64,000 bases of DNA, from positions 4,788 to 68,787 of the forward strand of contig CAYFLT010000015.1 of assembly GCA_964344055.1 (NCBI GenBank). Direction: 5' to 3'. The DNA is from OFTM10 sp964344055. GTDB lineage: Bacteria > Actinomycetota > Acidimicrobiia > Acidimicrobiales > Aldehydirespiratoraceae. Shown here in pieces: positions 31,833 to 40,653 of this stretch (positions are counted from its first letter, which is position 1; each line of letters opens with the position of its first letter). A program made the translations under genes and the position numbers. The notes under the pieces are model-generated. The model searched no databases. It was not told where the DNA came from and saw only the letters and a program-made list of their open reading frames with translations.

Positions 31833-32570
31833 ATGGAGTGGTGGGAAGCACTGCTGTTGGTCGTCGGCGGTGCGTTCGCCGGGGTGATCAACGTGATGGC
31901 CGGGGGCGGGTCGACGCTCACGGTGCCGCTACTCGTGCTGGCGGGCGTGCCGGGGAACAGCGCAAACGGTTCGAACCGGGTCGGGATCCTGACGTCGAAC
32001 GGTGCGGCCGCGACGTCGTTCCAGCGGCTCGGGGTGCGAGGGGTGGCGCATGCGGCCCCGGTGCTCGTCCCCGTGTTGTTCGGCTCGCTGGTGGGCTCAT
32101 TGGCGATCAGCCGGCTCACCGACGACGCCTTCGAAACCGTGTTCGGTCTTCTGATGATCCCACTGATCCTGCTGTCGATCCGCAAGCCCCAGTTCCGCAC
32201 CGAGGGGGTGCAGTGGCATCCGGTCGTGGTGGCCGTGGTTTTCTTCGGGATCGGGATCTACGGAGGTGCCGTCCAGGCCGGGGTCGGGCTCGTCCTGCTG
32301 GCTGCGCTGACCCGCGCCGGCCTGGATCTCGTCACCGCGAACAACGTGAAGGTGCTGGTGAACGTGGCGGTGACGTCGGTGGCGCTGCCGGTGTTCATCT
32401 GGCAGGGCAAGGTCGAGTGGATCCCGGCGCTGGTTCTGGCGGCCGGATTCACGGTCGGAGGCTGGCTCGGCGCACACGTGACGGTCAAGGGCGGCGAGCG
32501 CGTCATCCGAGTCGTGATGGTCCTCGCCTCCCTCGCCCTCGCCGCCAAGCTCCTCGGCCTCTTCGGATAG
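31833..32570 (+). CDS. TSUP (TauE/SafE) family membrane permease
   Basis: This 245-aa protein has about seven or eight membrane helices. VINVMAGGGSTLTVPLLVLA near the N-terminus and GIGIYGGAVQAGVGLVLLAA in the middle are the twin glycine-rich motifs of the sulfite/organosulfonate exporter family, which arise from an internal duplication. Members move sulfite, sulfoacetate, sulfolactate or similar anions. No sulfonate genes are nearby, so the substrate is open. Confidence 0.85.
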   Translation: MEWWEALLLVVGGAFAGVINVMAGGGSTLTVPLLVLAGVPGNSANGSNRVGILTSNGAAATSFQRLGVRGVAHAAPVLVPVLFGSLVGSLAISRLTDDAFETVFGLLMIPLILLSIRKPQFRTEGVQWHPVVVAVVFFGIGIYGGAVQAGVGLVLLAALTRAGLDLVTANNVKVLVNVAVTSVALPVFIWQGKVEWIPALVLAAGFTVGGWLGAHVTVKGGERVIRVVMVLASLALAAKLLGLFG

Positions 32571-32619
32571 CACCGTCGCCGGGTTCTGACCCCCGTTGCG
32601 TCTCGTCCAGTCGTTGGCC

Positions 32620-33363
32620 TCAGTCGGCGGGGGCGAGTCGGCCGTCGACTCCGTGTTCGGCGATGAGAGCTGCGACAAGGCCGGTCGACAGGGCCGCGGC
32701 CACGAACTCTTCGAGGTAGGCGATGCCGGCCGGGTCGCGGTCCCGGGGTGTGCCGATGGCCTGTTGGACCGCGGCGAACCGACCCGACAGAAGGCGTGTT
32801 CCCTCGATGCGGTCGGCGTCCTCGAGCAGTCGCGGCCGGAGGCCGGCGAGCAGGTCGGCCCCGCCGGCGGCGAACACGTCAGCCGACTCGTCCATCTCGG
32901 CGGTCTCGACGAGCTCGGCATGCTCCAGGTTTCGTTCGAGCCACAGGCTGTAGGCGGCCCGGGCTTTCGTGGCGATCCGGACGCCAGGCACGTCGACCTC
33001 GTCGATCGACTGGATGGGCGAGTCCTCCCGTACGAGGTAGGTGCTCTCGATCTGGCAGTAGGGGGCGCTGAACGAGATGAATTCGGCCCGAAGCGGATCG
33101 GCGCCGATGTTGCCGATGTCCCAGCCATTCGACCGGGCGGCGTCGGCCAGCTCACCCGGATTTGCGAATGTCACCAAGTGGAGCCCCACGCCCAGCTGAT
33201 CCGCGAGGGCGGCGGCGATGTCCGGCGACACCCCGACCGGGTCACCGTCGTCGGTGCGATCGGTGACGAGAAGGAAGTTGCTCAGGTTGATACCCGCATG
33301 AAGTGTGCCAGAGGGGGCGAGGGCGGCGACGGCATCGGGGGAGGGCGACGGGAGGCTGCTCAT
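32620..33363 (-). CDS. periplasmic-binding-protein-like (SBP family 3) protein without signal peptide
   Basis: This 247-aa protein has the amino-acid-binding-protein fold: LHAGINLSNFLLVTDR, GVSPDIAAALADQLGVGLHL, WDIGNIGADPLRAEFISFSA (the usual D-I-G..T..R/E..F.FS pattern) and PGVRIATKARAAYSLWLER. No signal peptide or lipobox is seen from the chosen ATG, and no ABC permease gene is adjacent, so it could be cytoplasmic, mis-started, or a sensing domain that became independent. It converges on the TSUP gene. Confidence 0.65.
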   Translation of the reverse strand: MSSLPSPSPDAVAALAPSGTLHAGINLSNFLLVTDRTDDGDPVGVSPDIAAALADQLGVGLHLVTFANPGELADAARSNGWDIGNIGADPLRAEFISFSAPYCQIESTYLVREDSPIQSIDEVDVPGVRIATKARAAYSLWLERNLEHAELVETAEMDESADVFAAGGADLLAGLRPRLLEDADRIEGTRLLSGRFAAVQQAIGTPRDRDPAGIAYLEEFVAAALSTGLVAALIAEHGVDGRLAPAD

Positions 33364-33426
33364 GGTCGACAGTCTGGCCCGCCGCGAACTCCGTGCGCCG
33401 ATCTGGGAGCCACGATGCCCGACCCG

Positions 33427-33432
33427 TATGAT
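33427..33432 (+). promoter_or_regulatory. -10 hexamer TATGAT for the beta-oxidation fusion gene
   Basis: TATGAT lies 30 nt before ATG 33463. This leaves a short leader containing the Shine-Dalgarno AGGAG (33453-33457), so this gene uses a led rather than leaderless start. Confidence 0.5.
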
Positions 33433-33462
33433 CGGCCCGAGTCGACCGGACCAGGAGTGAGC

Positions 33463-35538
33463 ATGACCGCGGTGAACGACGTAGTGGACCTCAGTTACGA
33501 CGACGACGTTGCGATCGTCTCGGTCGACTCCCCGCCCGTGAACGCCCTCAGCGCCGCGGTGCGCCAAGGGATCTTCGACGCGTTCGAGGAAGCGAACGGC
33601 TCTGACGCGAGTGCGATCGTGCTCATCTGTCGGGGCCGTACGTTCATCGCCGGCGCTGACATCAGCGAGTTCGGCACCAACCGAGCCGGCGCCCCGCTGC
33701 TGAACGTCCAGGGTCAGGTGGAGGGCTCGCCGAAGCCGGTCGTTGCGGCGATCCACGGCACTGCCCTCGGCGGCGGCCTCGAGCTCGCGCTTTGTGCCCA
33801 CTACCGAATCGGCGTGCCCAGCGCGAGGTGCGGACTGCCCGAAGTGAATCTCGGCCTGCTCCCAGGCGCGGGCGGGACCCAACGTCTGCCTCGCATCGTG
33901 GGGGTCGAGAAGGCTCTGGAACTGATTACCGGAGGGGACCATGTCCCCGCGCCCCAGTGCCTGGAGATGGGTCTGCTCGACGAGATGGCCGGCGAGGATT
34001 CCCTGGAAGCCGACGCGCTGGCGTTCGCTCGCCGGATCGTCGCCGAGGGCCGACCGCTCAAGCGCATCCGAGACAACGATGAGAACCTCGAGTCGGCCAA
34101 GGGCAAGCCGGAGATCTTCTCGGAGTTCCGGGCCAAGCACGCAAGGAAGTTCCGTGGCTTCGAGGCACCCGAGGCGATCATCCAGTGCATCGAGGCGGCG
34201 GTGGAGCTGCCTTTCGACGAGGCCATCGGCAAGGAGCGTGAGCTCTTCACCGGCCTGGTGAACGGCGCCCAGTCGGCGGCCCAGCGCTACGTGTTCTTCG
34301 CCGAGCGTCAGGTCTGGAAGATCCCCGATGTTCCGAAGGACACCGAAGTCATCCCGATCAACAAGGTCGGCGTGATCGGCGCCGGCACCATGGGCGGCGG
34401 GATCACGATGAACTTCGTGAACGCCGGAATCCCGGTCACTCTGATCGAGACCAGTCAGGAAGCGATCGATCGCGGTCTCGGTGTGGTGAAGGCGAACTAC
34501 GACCGCAGCGCGAGCCGGGGTCGGTTCACCGCCGAGGAGGTCGACGAGCGGATGGCGCGCATCACGCCTTCCCTCGACATGAACGACCTCGCCGACGTGG
34601 ACATGGTGGTCGAGGCCGTCTTCGAGCGGATGGACGTGAAGAAAGACATCTTCGCCAAGCTCGACGAGATCTGTAAGCCCGGTGCGGTGCTCGCCACAAA
34701 CACCAGCGCCCTCGACATCGACGAGATCGCCACGGCCACGACTCGCCCCGAGTCGGTCATCGGTATGCACTTCTTCTCGCCGGCCAACGTGATGAGGCTG
34801 GTCGAAGTGGTGCGGGCCGACAAGACGTCGATCCCGGTGATCCACACGACGATGACCGTGTCCAAGCAGATCGGGAAGATCGCCGGCTTGGTCCGGGTCT
34901 GCCCGGGCTTCGTGGGCAACCGCATCCTCGCCGCTCGGCGACGGGCGTCGGAGGCGCTGGTCGAGCAGGGCGTGATGCCGTGGCAGATCGATGGCGCGAT
35001 CCGCGATTTCGGATTCGCGATGGGTCCGTACCAGATGAGCGATCTCGCCGGCCTCGATCTCGGCTGGGTGGCGGAGGAGGCCACCGGAACCATCCGCGAC
35101 CAGCTGAACCTGCTTGGCCGGAAGGGCCAGAAGACCGGTGCCGGCTACTACGACTACGACGAGAACCGGACGCCGACACCGTCGCCGATCACAGAGGAGA
35201 TCGTCCGGGAGTTCGCGGCGGCATCGGGCAGGGAGCCTCGCGAGTTCAGCGACGACGAGATCGTGGACCACCTCACGCTGGCAATGGTGAACGAGGGGGC
35301 GAAGATTCTCGACGAGGGCATGGCGATCCGCTCATCGGACATCGACATCATCTGGATCTATGGCTACAACTGGCCGCGGTACCGGGGTGGCCCCATGCAC
35401 TGGGCCGATGCCCAGGGTCTCGACGTCGTGGTGGCCAAGCTGGAAGCCCTCGTCGCCAGCGACGGCAGCCAGTGGGAGCCGGCGCCGCTGCTGCGCAAGC
35501 TCGCCTCGGAGGGCAAGAAGTTCCAGGACCACGCTTGA
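33463..35538 (+). CDS. FadB/FadJ-type enoyl-CoA hydratase / 3-hydroxyacyl-CoA dehydrogenase fusion
   Basis: This 691-aa enzyme carries out two steps of fatty acid beta-oxidation. The N-terminal crotonase half (about 1-190) has RTFIAGADISEF and AIHGTALGGGLELALCAHYR (oxyanion holes) and the catalytic Glu region PEVNLGLLPGAGGTQRLPR. The dehydrogenase half begins INKVGVIGAGTMGGGITMNF (NAD-binding) and has ESVIGMHFFSPANVMRLVEV (catalytic His) and VCPGFVGNRILAARR. Length fits FadJ or the peroxisomal bifunctional enzyme. ATG 33463 has AGGAG upstream. The partner thiolase is not in the window. An ABC operon follows after 11 bp. Confidence 0.9.
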   Translation: MTAVNDVVDLSYDDDVAIVSVDSPPVNALSAAVRQGIFDAFEEANGSDASAIVLICRGRTFIAGADISEFGTNRAGAPLLNVQGQVEGSPKPVVAAIHGTALGGGLELALCAHYRIGVPSARCGLPEVNLGLLPGAGGTQRLPRIVGVEKALELITGGDHVPAPQCLEMGLLDEMAGEDSLEADALAFARRIVAEGRPLKRIRDNDENLESAKGKPEIFSEFRAKHARKFRGFEAPEAIIQCIEAAVELPFDEAIGKERELFTGLVNGAQSAAQRYVFFAERQVWKIPDVPKDTEVIPINKVGVIGAGTMGGGITMNFVNAGIPVTLIETSQEAIDRGLGVVKANYDRSASRGRFTAEEVDERMARITPSLDMNDLADVDMVVEAVFERMDVKKDIFAKLDEICKPGAVLATNTSALDIDEIATATTRPESVIGMHFFSPANVMRLVEVVRADKTSIPVIHTTMTVSKQIGKIAGLVRVCPGFVGNRILAARRRASEALVEQGVMPWQIDGAIRDFGFAMGPYQMSDLAGLDLGWVAEEATGTIRDQLNLLGRKGQKTGAGYYDYDENRTPTPSPITEEIVREFAAASGREPREFSDDEIVDHLTLAMVNEGAKILDEGMAIRSSDIDIIWIYGYNWPRYRGGPMHWADAQGLDVVVAKLEALVASDGSQWEPAPLLRKLASEGKKFQDHA

Positions 35539-35549
35539 ACGCGGACTGA

Positions 35550-36569
35550 GTGTTCCTCGCCCTCAAGGAGATGGCCCGCGCCAAGGCGCGGTTCGGGCTG
35601 CTGATCTCGGCGATCGGCATGCTCGTGTTCCTGATCCTGTTCCAGCAGTCGATCCAGAACGGCCTGATCACCTCGTTCGTCGGGGCGATCCGGAATCAGT
35701 CGGCACCGGTATTGGTGTACTCGGTCGACGGACAGCAGGTCATCCAGGGCAGCGTCATCACCCCCGACCTCGAAGGGCTGATCCGCGAGACCGACGGGGT
35801 GGGGTCTGCCGCGCGGGTCGGGCTCGGCACGTTCACCGTCCGAGCCGGCGGCGAGCTGTCCGATGCCACGATCCTCGGCTACGAGGAAGCGGGGCTCGGC
35901 GCCCCGTCGTCATTGGTCGGTGGCCGGTATCCGGCCGGCGCCCGCGAGGCGGTCGGAAGCGACTCCGACGCACCTGATGGCTTCGGTATCGGTGACGTCG
36001 TCGTCGTCGAGCCCGGTGGGCAGGAGATCACGATCGTCGGGCTGGCCCGAGACGTGATCGCGGTTGCTCCGGCCGAGGGCCTGAGTGCCGCGGAACTGGC
36101 GGCCCGGATCAACGAGGTGTCCGACGATCTCGACGCGCTCACCCGATCTGACGCCGCCTCCGAGACCCCGGGTGTGGCGCAGGTACAGCAGTCGTTTCGG
36201 ATCGTGTTCTTCCTGTACGGACTGGTGATCCCGTGCGTGACGGGATTGTTCTTCCTGATCGTGACCTTCCAGAAGGCGGGCTCGTTCACCCTTCTCCGAG
36301 CGCTCGGGGCGCCGGCGAGCCGGCTCGTCGCCTCACTCCTCTTCCAGGCGACGCTGATCGTGGGGGTGGGATTCCTGGTTGGCGTCGCCGCGTACACACC
36401 GATCTCCCAGCGCCGGCTCGGTGGCATCCCTCTGCGGTTCGAGACGACCGCAGTCGTCGTCTGGGCGGTCCTGCTCCTCGCCCTCGGGGTGGGGAGTTCT
36501 CTGATCGCAGCTCGCCGAGTGCTGCGGATCGACCCCATCGACGCCACCACCGGTGGAGGGGTGCGATGA
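35550..36569 (+). CDS. MacB/FtsX-like ABC transporter permease
   Basis: This 339-aa protein has an N-terminal helix (FGLLISAIGMLVFLILFQQS), an outer domain of about 180 residues, and three C-terminal helices (FFLYGLVIPCVTGLFFLIVT, ATLIVGVGFLVGVAAYTPIS, TTAVVVWAVLLLALGVGSSL): the FtsX/MacB layout. These systems act in mechanical transmission or lipoprotein/peptide export rather than classic transport. It starts with GTG 35550. The next permease overlaps by 4 bp. Confidence 0.8.
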   Translation: MFLALKEMARAKARFGLLISAIGMLVFLILFQQSIQNGLITSFVGAIRNQSAPVLVYSVDGQQVIQGSVITPDLEGLIRETDGVGSAARVGLGTFTVRAGGELSDATILGYEEAGLGAPSSLVGGRYPAGAREAVGSDSDAPDGFGIGDVVVVEPGGQEITIVGLARDVIAVAPAEGLSAAELAARINEVSDDLDALTRSDAASETPGVAQVQQSFRIVFFLYGLVIPCVTGLFFLIVTFQKAGSFTLLRALGAPASRLVASLLFQATLIVGVGFLVGVAAYTPISQRRLGGIPLRFETTAVVVWAVLLLALGVGSSLIAARRVLRIDPIDATTGGGVR

Positions 36570-37678
36570 AGCTCGCCCTCCGCGAACTGGTCCGCCGCCC
36601 TGGCGAGTTCGTCACGGCCACCGCGATCCTCACGCTCATCGCGATGCTCCTGATGTTCCTCGGAGGCCTGCTCGACGGCCTGCTCCGGGCCTCGACCGGC
36701 GCGATCGCGGCCCAGGACGCCGACCTCATCGTCTTCTCCGACACGTCGCAGGCATCGTTCCTCCGAAGCCGGATCGATCCCTCCACCCGTTCGGCGATCG
36801 AGGCGGGTGACGGTGTGGCGGACACCGGTGGACTCGGTGTGGTCCTGCTGGGCGCGCGGGTGCCGGGCAACGACGTCCGTGACCTGGCCAACGTGGCGGT
36901 GTGGGGCTACGAACTCGCCCCGGATGGCGTTCCCGCGCCTCCTGCACCAGGGGAGGCGTGGGCGGACGAGGTCTTGAAGGCCGACGGGGTCGATCTGGGC
37001 CACGAGCTGTTGCTCGGTCCGGCTCGGACGCCGGTCTCCGTGATCGGGTGGGTGTCCGACACTTCCTACAGTGGCCAGGCCGGCCTGTGGGTGGAGCCGG
37101 GCACGTGGCGAGCAACGCTTGGGGAGAACCGGCCCGACGCCACGCTGGCTGATGAGGTCTTCCAGGCGATCGTCGTCCGAGGCGACGGCCGGACCGTCGC
37201 CGAACTCGCCGACGCGATCGAACAGGCGACAGGCGGTCGAACCGTGCCGCTCACCGTCACCGAAGCGATCGACTCGATCCCCGGGGTCACCGAGCAGCAG
37301 TCCACGTTCAACCAGATCCTCGGTGTGACCGTGGTGGTCGCGCTGGTGGTGATCGCCCTGTTCTTCGCCCTGCTGACGGTGGAGCGCACGTCGCTGTACG
37401 GCGTGCTGAAGGCGATCGGCGCCAGGTCGCGCACGATCTTCGCCGGCCTCGTGGTCCAATCGGTCACGGTGGCGATCGTGGCGGCCGCGGTCGCCGGTGC
37501 CGCGGTGGTCGGGCTCGACCTCCTGATTCCACCCGGGTCGATCCCGTTGTCGATCTCGGTCACCCGGATCCTCGTCAGTTTCGCCATGCTGCTCGCCGCG
37601 GCCGTCATCGGTTGTGGCTTCTCGCTTCGTCGGGTCCTCTCGGTCGACCCGGCGTCAGCTCTCGGGAGTGCCCAATGA
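36566..37678 (+). CDS. MacB/FtsX-like ABC transporter permease (second subunit)
   Basis: This 370-aa protein has the same FtsX/MacB topology: LALRELVRRPGEFVTATAIL leads into the first helix, an outer domain follows (about residues 50-240), then three helices including LGVTVVVALVVIALFFALLT. ERTSLYGVLKAIGARSRTIF is the typical cytoplasmic loop that contacts the ATPase. ATG 36566 overlaps the TGA of the first permease (ATGA), and its own end overlaps the ATPase start, so the three genes are translationally coupled and probably form a heterodimeric complex. Confidence 0.85.
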   Translation: MKLALRELVRRPGEFVTATAILTLIAMLLMFLGGLLDGLLRASTGAIAAQDADLIVFSDTSQASFLRSRIDPSTRSAIEAGDGVADTGGLGVVLLGARVPGNDVRDLANVAVWGYELAPDGVPAPPAPGEAWADEVLKADGVDLGHELLLGPARTPVSVIGWVSDTSYSGQAGLWVEPGTWRATLGENRPDATLADEVFQAIVVRGDGRTVAELADAIEQATGGRTVPLTVTEAIDSIPGVTEQQSTFNQILGVTVVVALVVIALFFALLTVERTSLYGVLKAIGARSRTIFAGLVVQSVTVAIVAAAVAGAAVVGLDLLIPPGSIPLSISVTRILVSFAMLLAAAVIGCGFSLRRVLSVDPASALGSAQ

Positions 37679-38285
37679 CCAGTCCGGCCCTTTGCCTGCG
37701 GGGTGTTCGCAAGGTGTACGAGATGCCCGATGAGCCCGTCGTCGCCCTCGACCACGCGGATCTCACCGTCGAGCGGGACGAGATCGTCGCCCTGGTCGGG
37801 CCGTCCGGATCGGGCAAGACCACGCTCTGCTCGATCGCAGGCGGCATCCTCAGTCCCACCGACGGCACGGTTCTGGTCGGGGACGAGGAGATCACCGGCT
37901 ACACCGAAAAGCAGCTCACCCGCTTCCGCCAGAACCAGGTGGGGTTCGTCTTCCAGTCCGTCAATCTCGTCCCGTTCCTGACCGCCCGGGAGAACCTCCT
38001 CGTGGTGGACGAGATGGGCCGCCGAGAAGGCTCGCCGGCTCGTGCCCGAGCCGATCGGCTGCTCGACGAGCTGGGGCTCGGTGATCGGGCCCGGAACCTG
38101 CCCGGTCAGCTGTCGGGCGGGAAGAAGCAGCGGGTCGCGGTTGGGCGGGCNNNNNNNNNNTGGAACTCGTCCGGGCCGAGATGAAGGCCCGCCAGACGGC
38201 CGCGGTCGTCGTCACCCACGACGAACGGATCACCGAGTACTGCGACCGGATGGTCCGCATCGTCGACGGCGTCCTCGACGAGTGA
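37675..38285 (+). CDS. MacB/LolD-type ABC transporter ATP-binding protein, with assembly gap
   Basis: The ATPase of the preceding permease pair begins at ATG 37675 overlapping the upstream stop as ATGA. Walker A is LVGPSGSGKTTLCSIAGGIL, the Q-loop is NQVGFVFQSVNLVPFLTARE, and the signature is LPGQLSGGKKQRVAVGRA. Ten N (38151-38160) replace the region that should hold Walker B and the D-loop, roughly 25-30 residues. After the gap ELVRAEMKARQTAAVVVTHD (H-loop His) and the end GVLDE with TGA 38285 follow in another frame. The gap is therefore longer than ten bases and the lack of Walker B is an assembly artefact. Confidence 0.85.
38151..38160. other. assembly gap (10 N) removing Walker B of the ABC ATPase
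   Basis: The frames on the two sides differ and about 80 bp of conserved ATPase sequence are missing, so the placeholder length is too small. Confidence 0.95.
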
Positions 38286-38392
38286 TCATCGGCGGAGGAT
38301 GACCGGGCCGGGCGGCTCGTTCCGCGCGTCCTTTGGTCACTTCTGGGCCCGGCGGTCTGGTGGGAGGGGCCGATCCCGCCGACAACTCCACT

Positions 38393-38830
38393 ATGTCCGT
38401 CTACGACGAGCTCCCAGACAAATCGATCGTCGCTGTGGTGAACGAGATCTTCTACGAGAAGGTCTTCGATCACCCGTGGCTCGGGCGCTACTTCGACGGC
38501 GTGCCCAAGGAGCACATCCGCCAGCAGCAGACCGACTTCATCGTGTCGGCGATCGGTGGGCCGAACGCATACTTCGGCAAGCCCGCTCGGGCCGCCCACG
38601 GTCATCTGTTCATCACCAACGAACTGTTCGAGGTCCGTCAGACGCTCCTGAAGGAGGCGCTGGACGAGGCCGGCGCCCCAGAGGTGCTCAAGACCAAGTG
38701 GCTGCGTATCGACGAAGGGTTCCGCCGCGGCATGGTGAAGGACTCGGTCGACGAGTGCACCAAGCGCTACGCGACGGACTGGATCCGGGCGTTCGACCCG
38801 CCGGCGTCGGTCGGCGCGAGCCGCTGGTAG
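38393..38830 (+). CDS. truncated hemoglobin (group I-like)
   Basis: This 145-aa heme protein of the 2-on-2 globin class reads SVYDELPDKSIVAVVNEIFY, then HPWLGRYFDGVPKEHIRQQQ and TDFIVSAIGGPNAYFGKPAR. ARAAHGHLFI carries the proximal heme His. The group I pattern (HQ..F...ALGGP..Y) is clear, with Gln in place of the usual His in HQ. Possible roles are binding or detoxifying nitric oxide or oxygen. ATG 38393 lacks a close Shine-Dalgarno; GACAAC lies 6 nt upstream. The small SnoaL-like gene follows after 25 bp. Confidence 0.8.
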   Translation: MSVYDELPDKSIVAVVNEIFYEKVFDHPWLGRYFDGVPKEHIRQQQTDFIVSAIGGPNAYFGKPARAAHGHLFITNELFEVRQTLLKEALDEAGAPEVLKTKWLRIDEGFRRGMVKDSVDECTKRYATDWIRAFDPPASVGASRW

Positions 38831-38855
38831 ACGCGTCAGTCGGCCAGACTGGGTC

Positions 38856-39230
38856 ATGGCCGATCTGACCGTGGAGTTCTTCGTCGCGCTCGAGACGAAG
38901 GTGTGGGAGGCGCTGGTTGCCGGTGACCCTGAGGCCGACGCTGCCCAGCTGTCCGAGGACTTTCTCGGTGTGTACACCGACGGCTTCGCGAACCGCGATC
39001 AACATGCTGCGCAGCTCTCGGACGGGCCGACCGCGGCGACGTACGCGATCGAGGACGCCCGCATTCGGGTCCTGGCCGAGGACGAGGTGCTTCTGAGCTA
39101 CCAGGCCGATTGGACCCGGATGGTGGAGGGTGTCGCCGGCGAGGTCGAGACCATGTACATCACCTCGTTGTGGTCGCGGCGTGCCGGTGAGTGGATCAAC
39201 ACGTTCAGCCAGGACACACCGGCGGGCTGA
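38856..39230 (+). CDS. SnoaL/DUF4440-like NTF2-fold protein
   Basis: This 124-aa protein has FFVALETKVWEALVAGDPEA, LSEDFLGVYTDGFANRDQHA and YITSLWSRRAGEWINTFSQD: the helix, curved-sheet and final-strand pattern of DUF4440/SnoaL-like proteins. Activity is not assignable. It may be co-transcribed with the truncated hemoglobin upstream. It converges on the zinc-ribbon TolB-like gene with 22 bp between stops. Confidence 0.7.
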   Translation: MADLTVEFFVALETKVWEALVAGDPEADAAQLSEDFLGVYTDGFANRDQHAAQLSDGPTAATYAIEDARIRVLAEDEVLLSYQADWTRMVEGVAGEVETMYITSLWSRRAGEWINTFSQDTPAG

Positions 39231-39252
39231 AGCCGTGAGCCCCGACCGGGGC

Positions 39253-40500
39253 TCACGGAAGCCACACGAGCGCGAAATCGAGTCCCGGGGCGTCGACCAG
39301 CAGCCGGAGGCCACCACCATCGACGTCGGCGGTGAAGATGGCGTAGTCGTCCTCGGTGATCTCCCTCGAGAAGGCGATTCGGTCACCCTCCGGCGACCAC
39401 ACCGGGCCCACTTCGTCGGCGAGCTCCGCGGCCGGCCAGCCGACGGTGTTGCCGGCAGCATCGAGGACGACGATGTCGCGCTTCAGGAAGGCAGTGTCGT
39501 CCCACAGCGTCACGGCGATCTGAGCACCCGATGGTGACCAGGCGGCGGCTGTCGGCCGTTTCGGCTCATCTAACGTCGCCAGTGTCGACATCGACCTGTT
39601 GGTGACGTCGAGTTCAACGAGCTGACGGTCGGTGCAGACGATCAGTAGGTCATGGCCGGGACGCCAGGCGACCGCTTGTAGCGCGGGGAAGTCCTCGAAC
39701 CACAGATCACTCCCGTCCGTTCCGATCACACCGACACGGTCGTAACTCTGGCCGTCATCGTCAGAGGATTCGGTGAGAAACGCGAGATGGCTGCCGTCGT
39801 CGGACCACACCGGGTTGAAGCCGAACTCGTCGGTGACCTTCACCACATTGGTTCCGTCGATGTCCATGAGGTAGGCACCGGTGCCGTCGATGTCGGAGTT
39901 GAACATCATTCGGGTCATGTCTGGCGTCCAGGCCGGTGAGTTGATGGAGGTGTCGTCGGCCGCGAACGGTGCCGGTGACGATCCGTCGACCCTCATCGTG
40001 CGGACGATGTCGTCCTCGCCGCACTCGTAGAGCACCCATCCGCCGTCGGCCGCGACGTCCCAGATCACGCTCCAATCCGTACAGGGAATCTCGGCCCGGC
40101 TCAGCTCGACAGCAGAGTCGTCGATCGCGACCAGCGAGCTGCGGCCGTCGGCCGCGATGTGTTCGTACACGAGACGTCGAGGGTGGTCGGTGTCGGATGT
40201 CGGACCCAGCTCACGAGTCAGGGACAGGTCGGCCAGGTCGCTCGAGTTCCGGTCTACGACAACGAAGGCAACCAAGAGTGTGACCACGACTGCGCCTGCC
40301 GCCAACGACGCTCGTACGAGCCGCCGGCGGCCTCTCCCCGTTGCGGGTTCGGGGGTCGTTGGCGGCGGGGAACGGTCCACCTGCCGAGCCGCGTCCTGAC
40401 TGGGCCGGCTGTCCTGATCCGGAAGCCGGGCACCGCAGTAGCCGCATGCTTTCGCAGTATCGGGTAGATCCCCGCCGCAGCTCGGACAATGAACTGCCAT
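39253..40500 (-). CDS. zinc-ribbon, membrane-anchored TolB-like beta-propeller protein
   Basis: This 415-aa protein has an N-terminal zinc ribbon (CPSCGGDLPDTAKACGYCGA, Cys 5, 8, 19, 22), a charged/proline linker, one membrane helix (SLAAGAVVVTLLVAFVVVD, about residues 66-84), and an outer domain with repeated beta-propeller blades: INSPAWTPDMTRMMFNSDID, FNPVWSDDGSHLAFLTESSD, AAWSPSGAQIAVTLWDDT, GPVWSPEGDRIAFSREITED. The ribbon faces the cytoplasm and the propeller the outside, a sensor-like layout. AAGGAG precedes ATG 40500. The divergent neighbour has nearly the same ribbon, so both may bind one partner. Confidence 0.75.
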   Translation of the reverse strand: MAVHCPSCGGDLPDTAKACGYCGARLPDQDSRPSQDAARQVDRSPPPTTPEPATGRGRRRLVRASLAAGAVVVTLLVAFVVVDRNSSDLADLSLTRELGPTSDTDHPRRLVYEHIAADGRSSLVAIDDSAVELSRAEIPCTDWSVIWDVAADGGWVLYECGEDDIVRTMRVDGSSPAPFAADDTSINSPAWTPDMTRMMFNSDIDGTGAYLMDIDGTNVVKVTDEFGFNPVWSDDGSHLAFLTESSDDDGQSYDRVGVIGTDGSDLWFEDFPALQAVAWRPGHDLLIVCTDRQLVELDVTNRSMSTLATLDEPKRPTAAAWSPSGAQIAVTLWDDTAFLKRDIVVLDAAGNTVGWPAAELADEVGPVWSPEGDRIAFSREITEDDYAIFTADVDGGGLRLLVDAPGLDFALVWLP

Positions 40501-40653
40501 AGCGGACTCCTTACTCACCACGAGGATCGTTCCTCGCCGTCCCAGAGGAAAGGGGACAACGTCATCAAGACCACGGGGAGTGACGTACGGCCCTTTCCCG
40601 CTGCGCCAGACCTGGGTTAGGGAGAAGTCAGGATCGGACGGATCGGACTGTCC

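Noticed and set aside
33364..35271. Long minus-strand frame antisense to the beta-oxidation fusion gene
   Set aside because: It is only the upstream continuation of the frame of the binding-protein gene (32620-33363). The sense strand has a complete two-domain enzyme.
37675..38285. ABC ATPase lacking Walker B, considered as a degenerate regulator
   Set aside because: The missing part coincides exactly with a run of N and a frame change, so it is an assembly gap.
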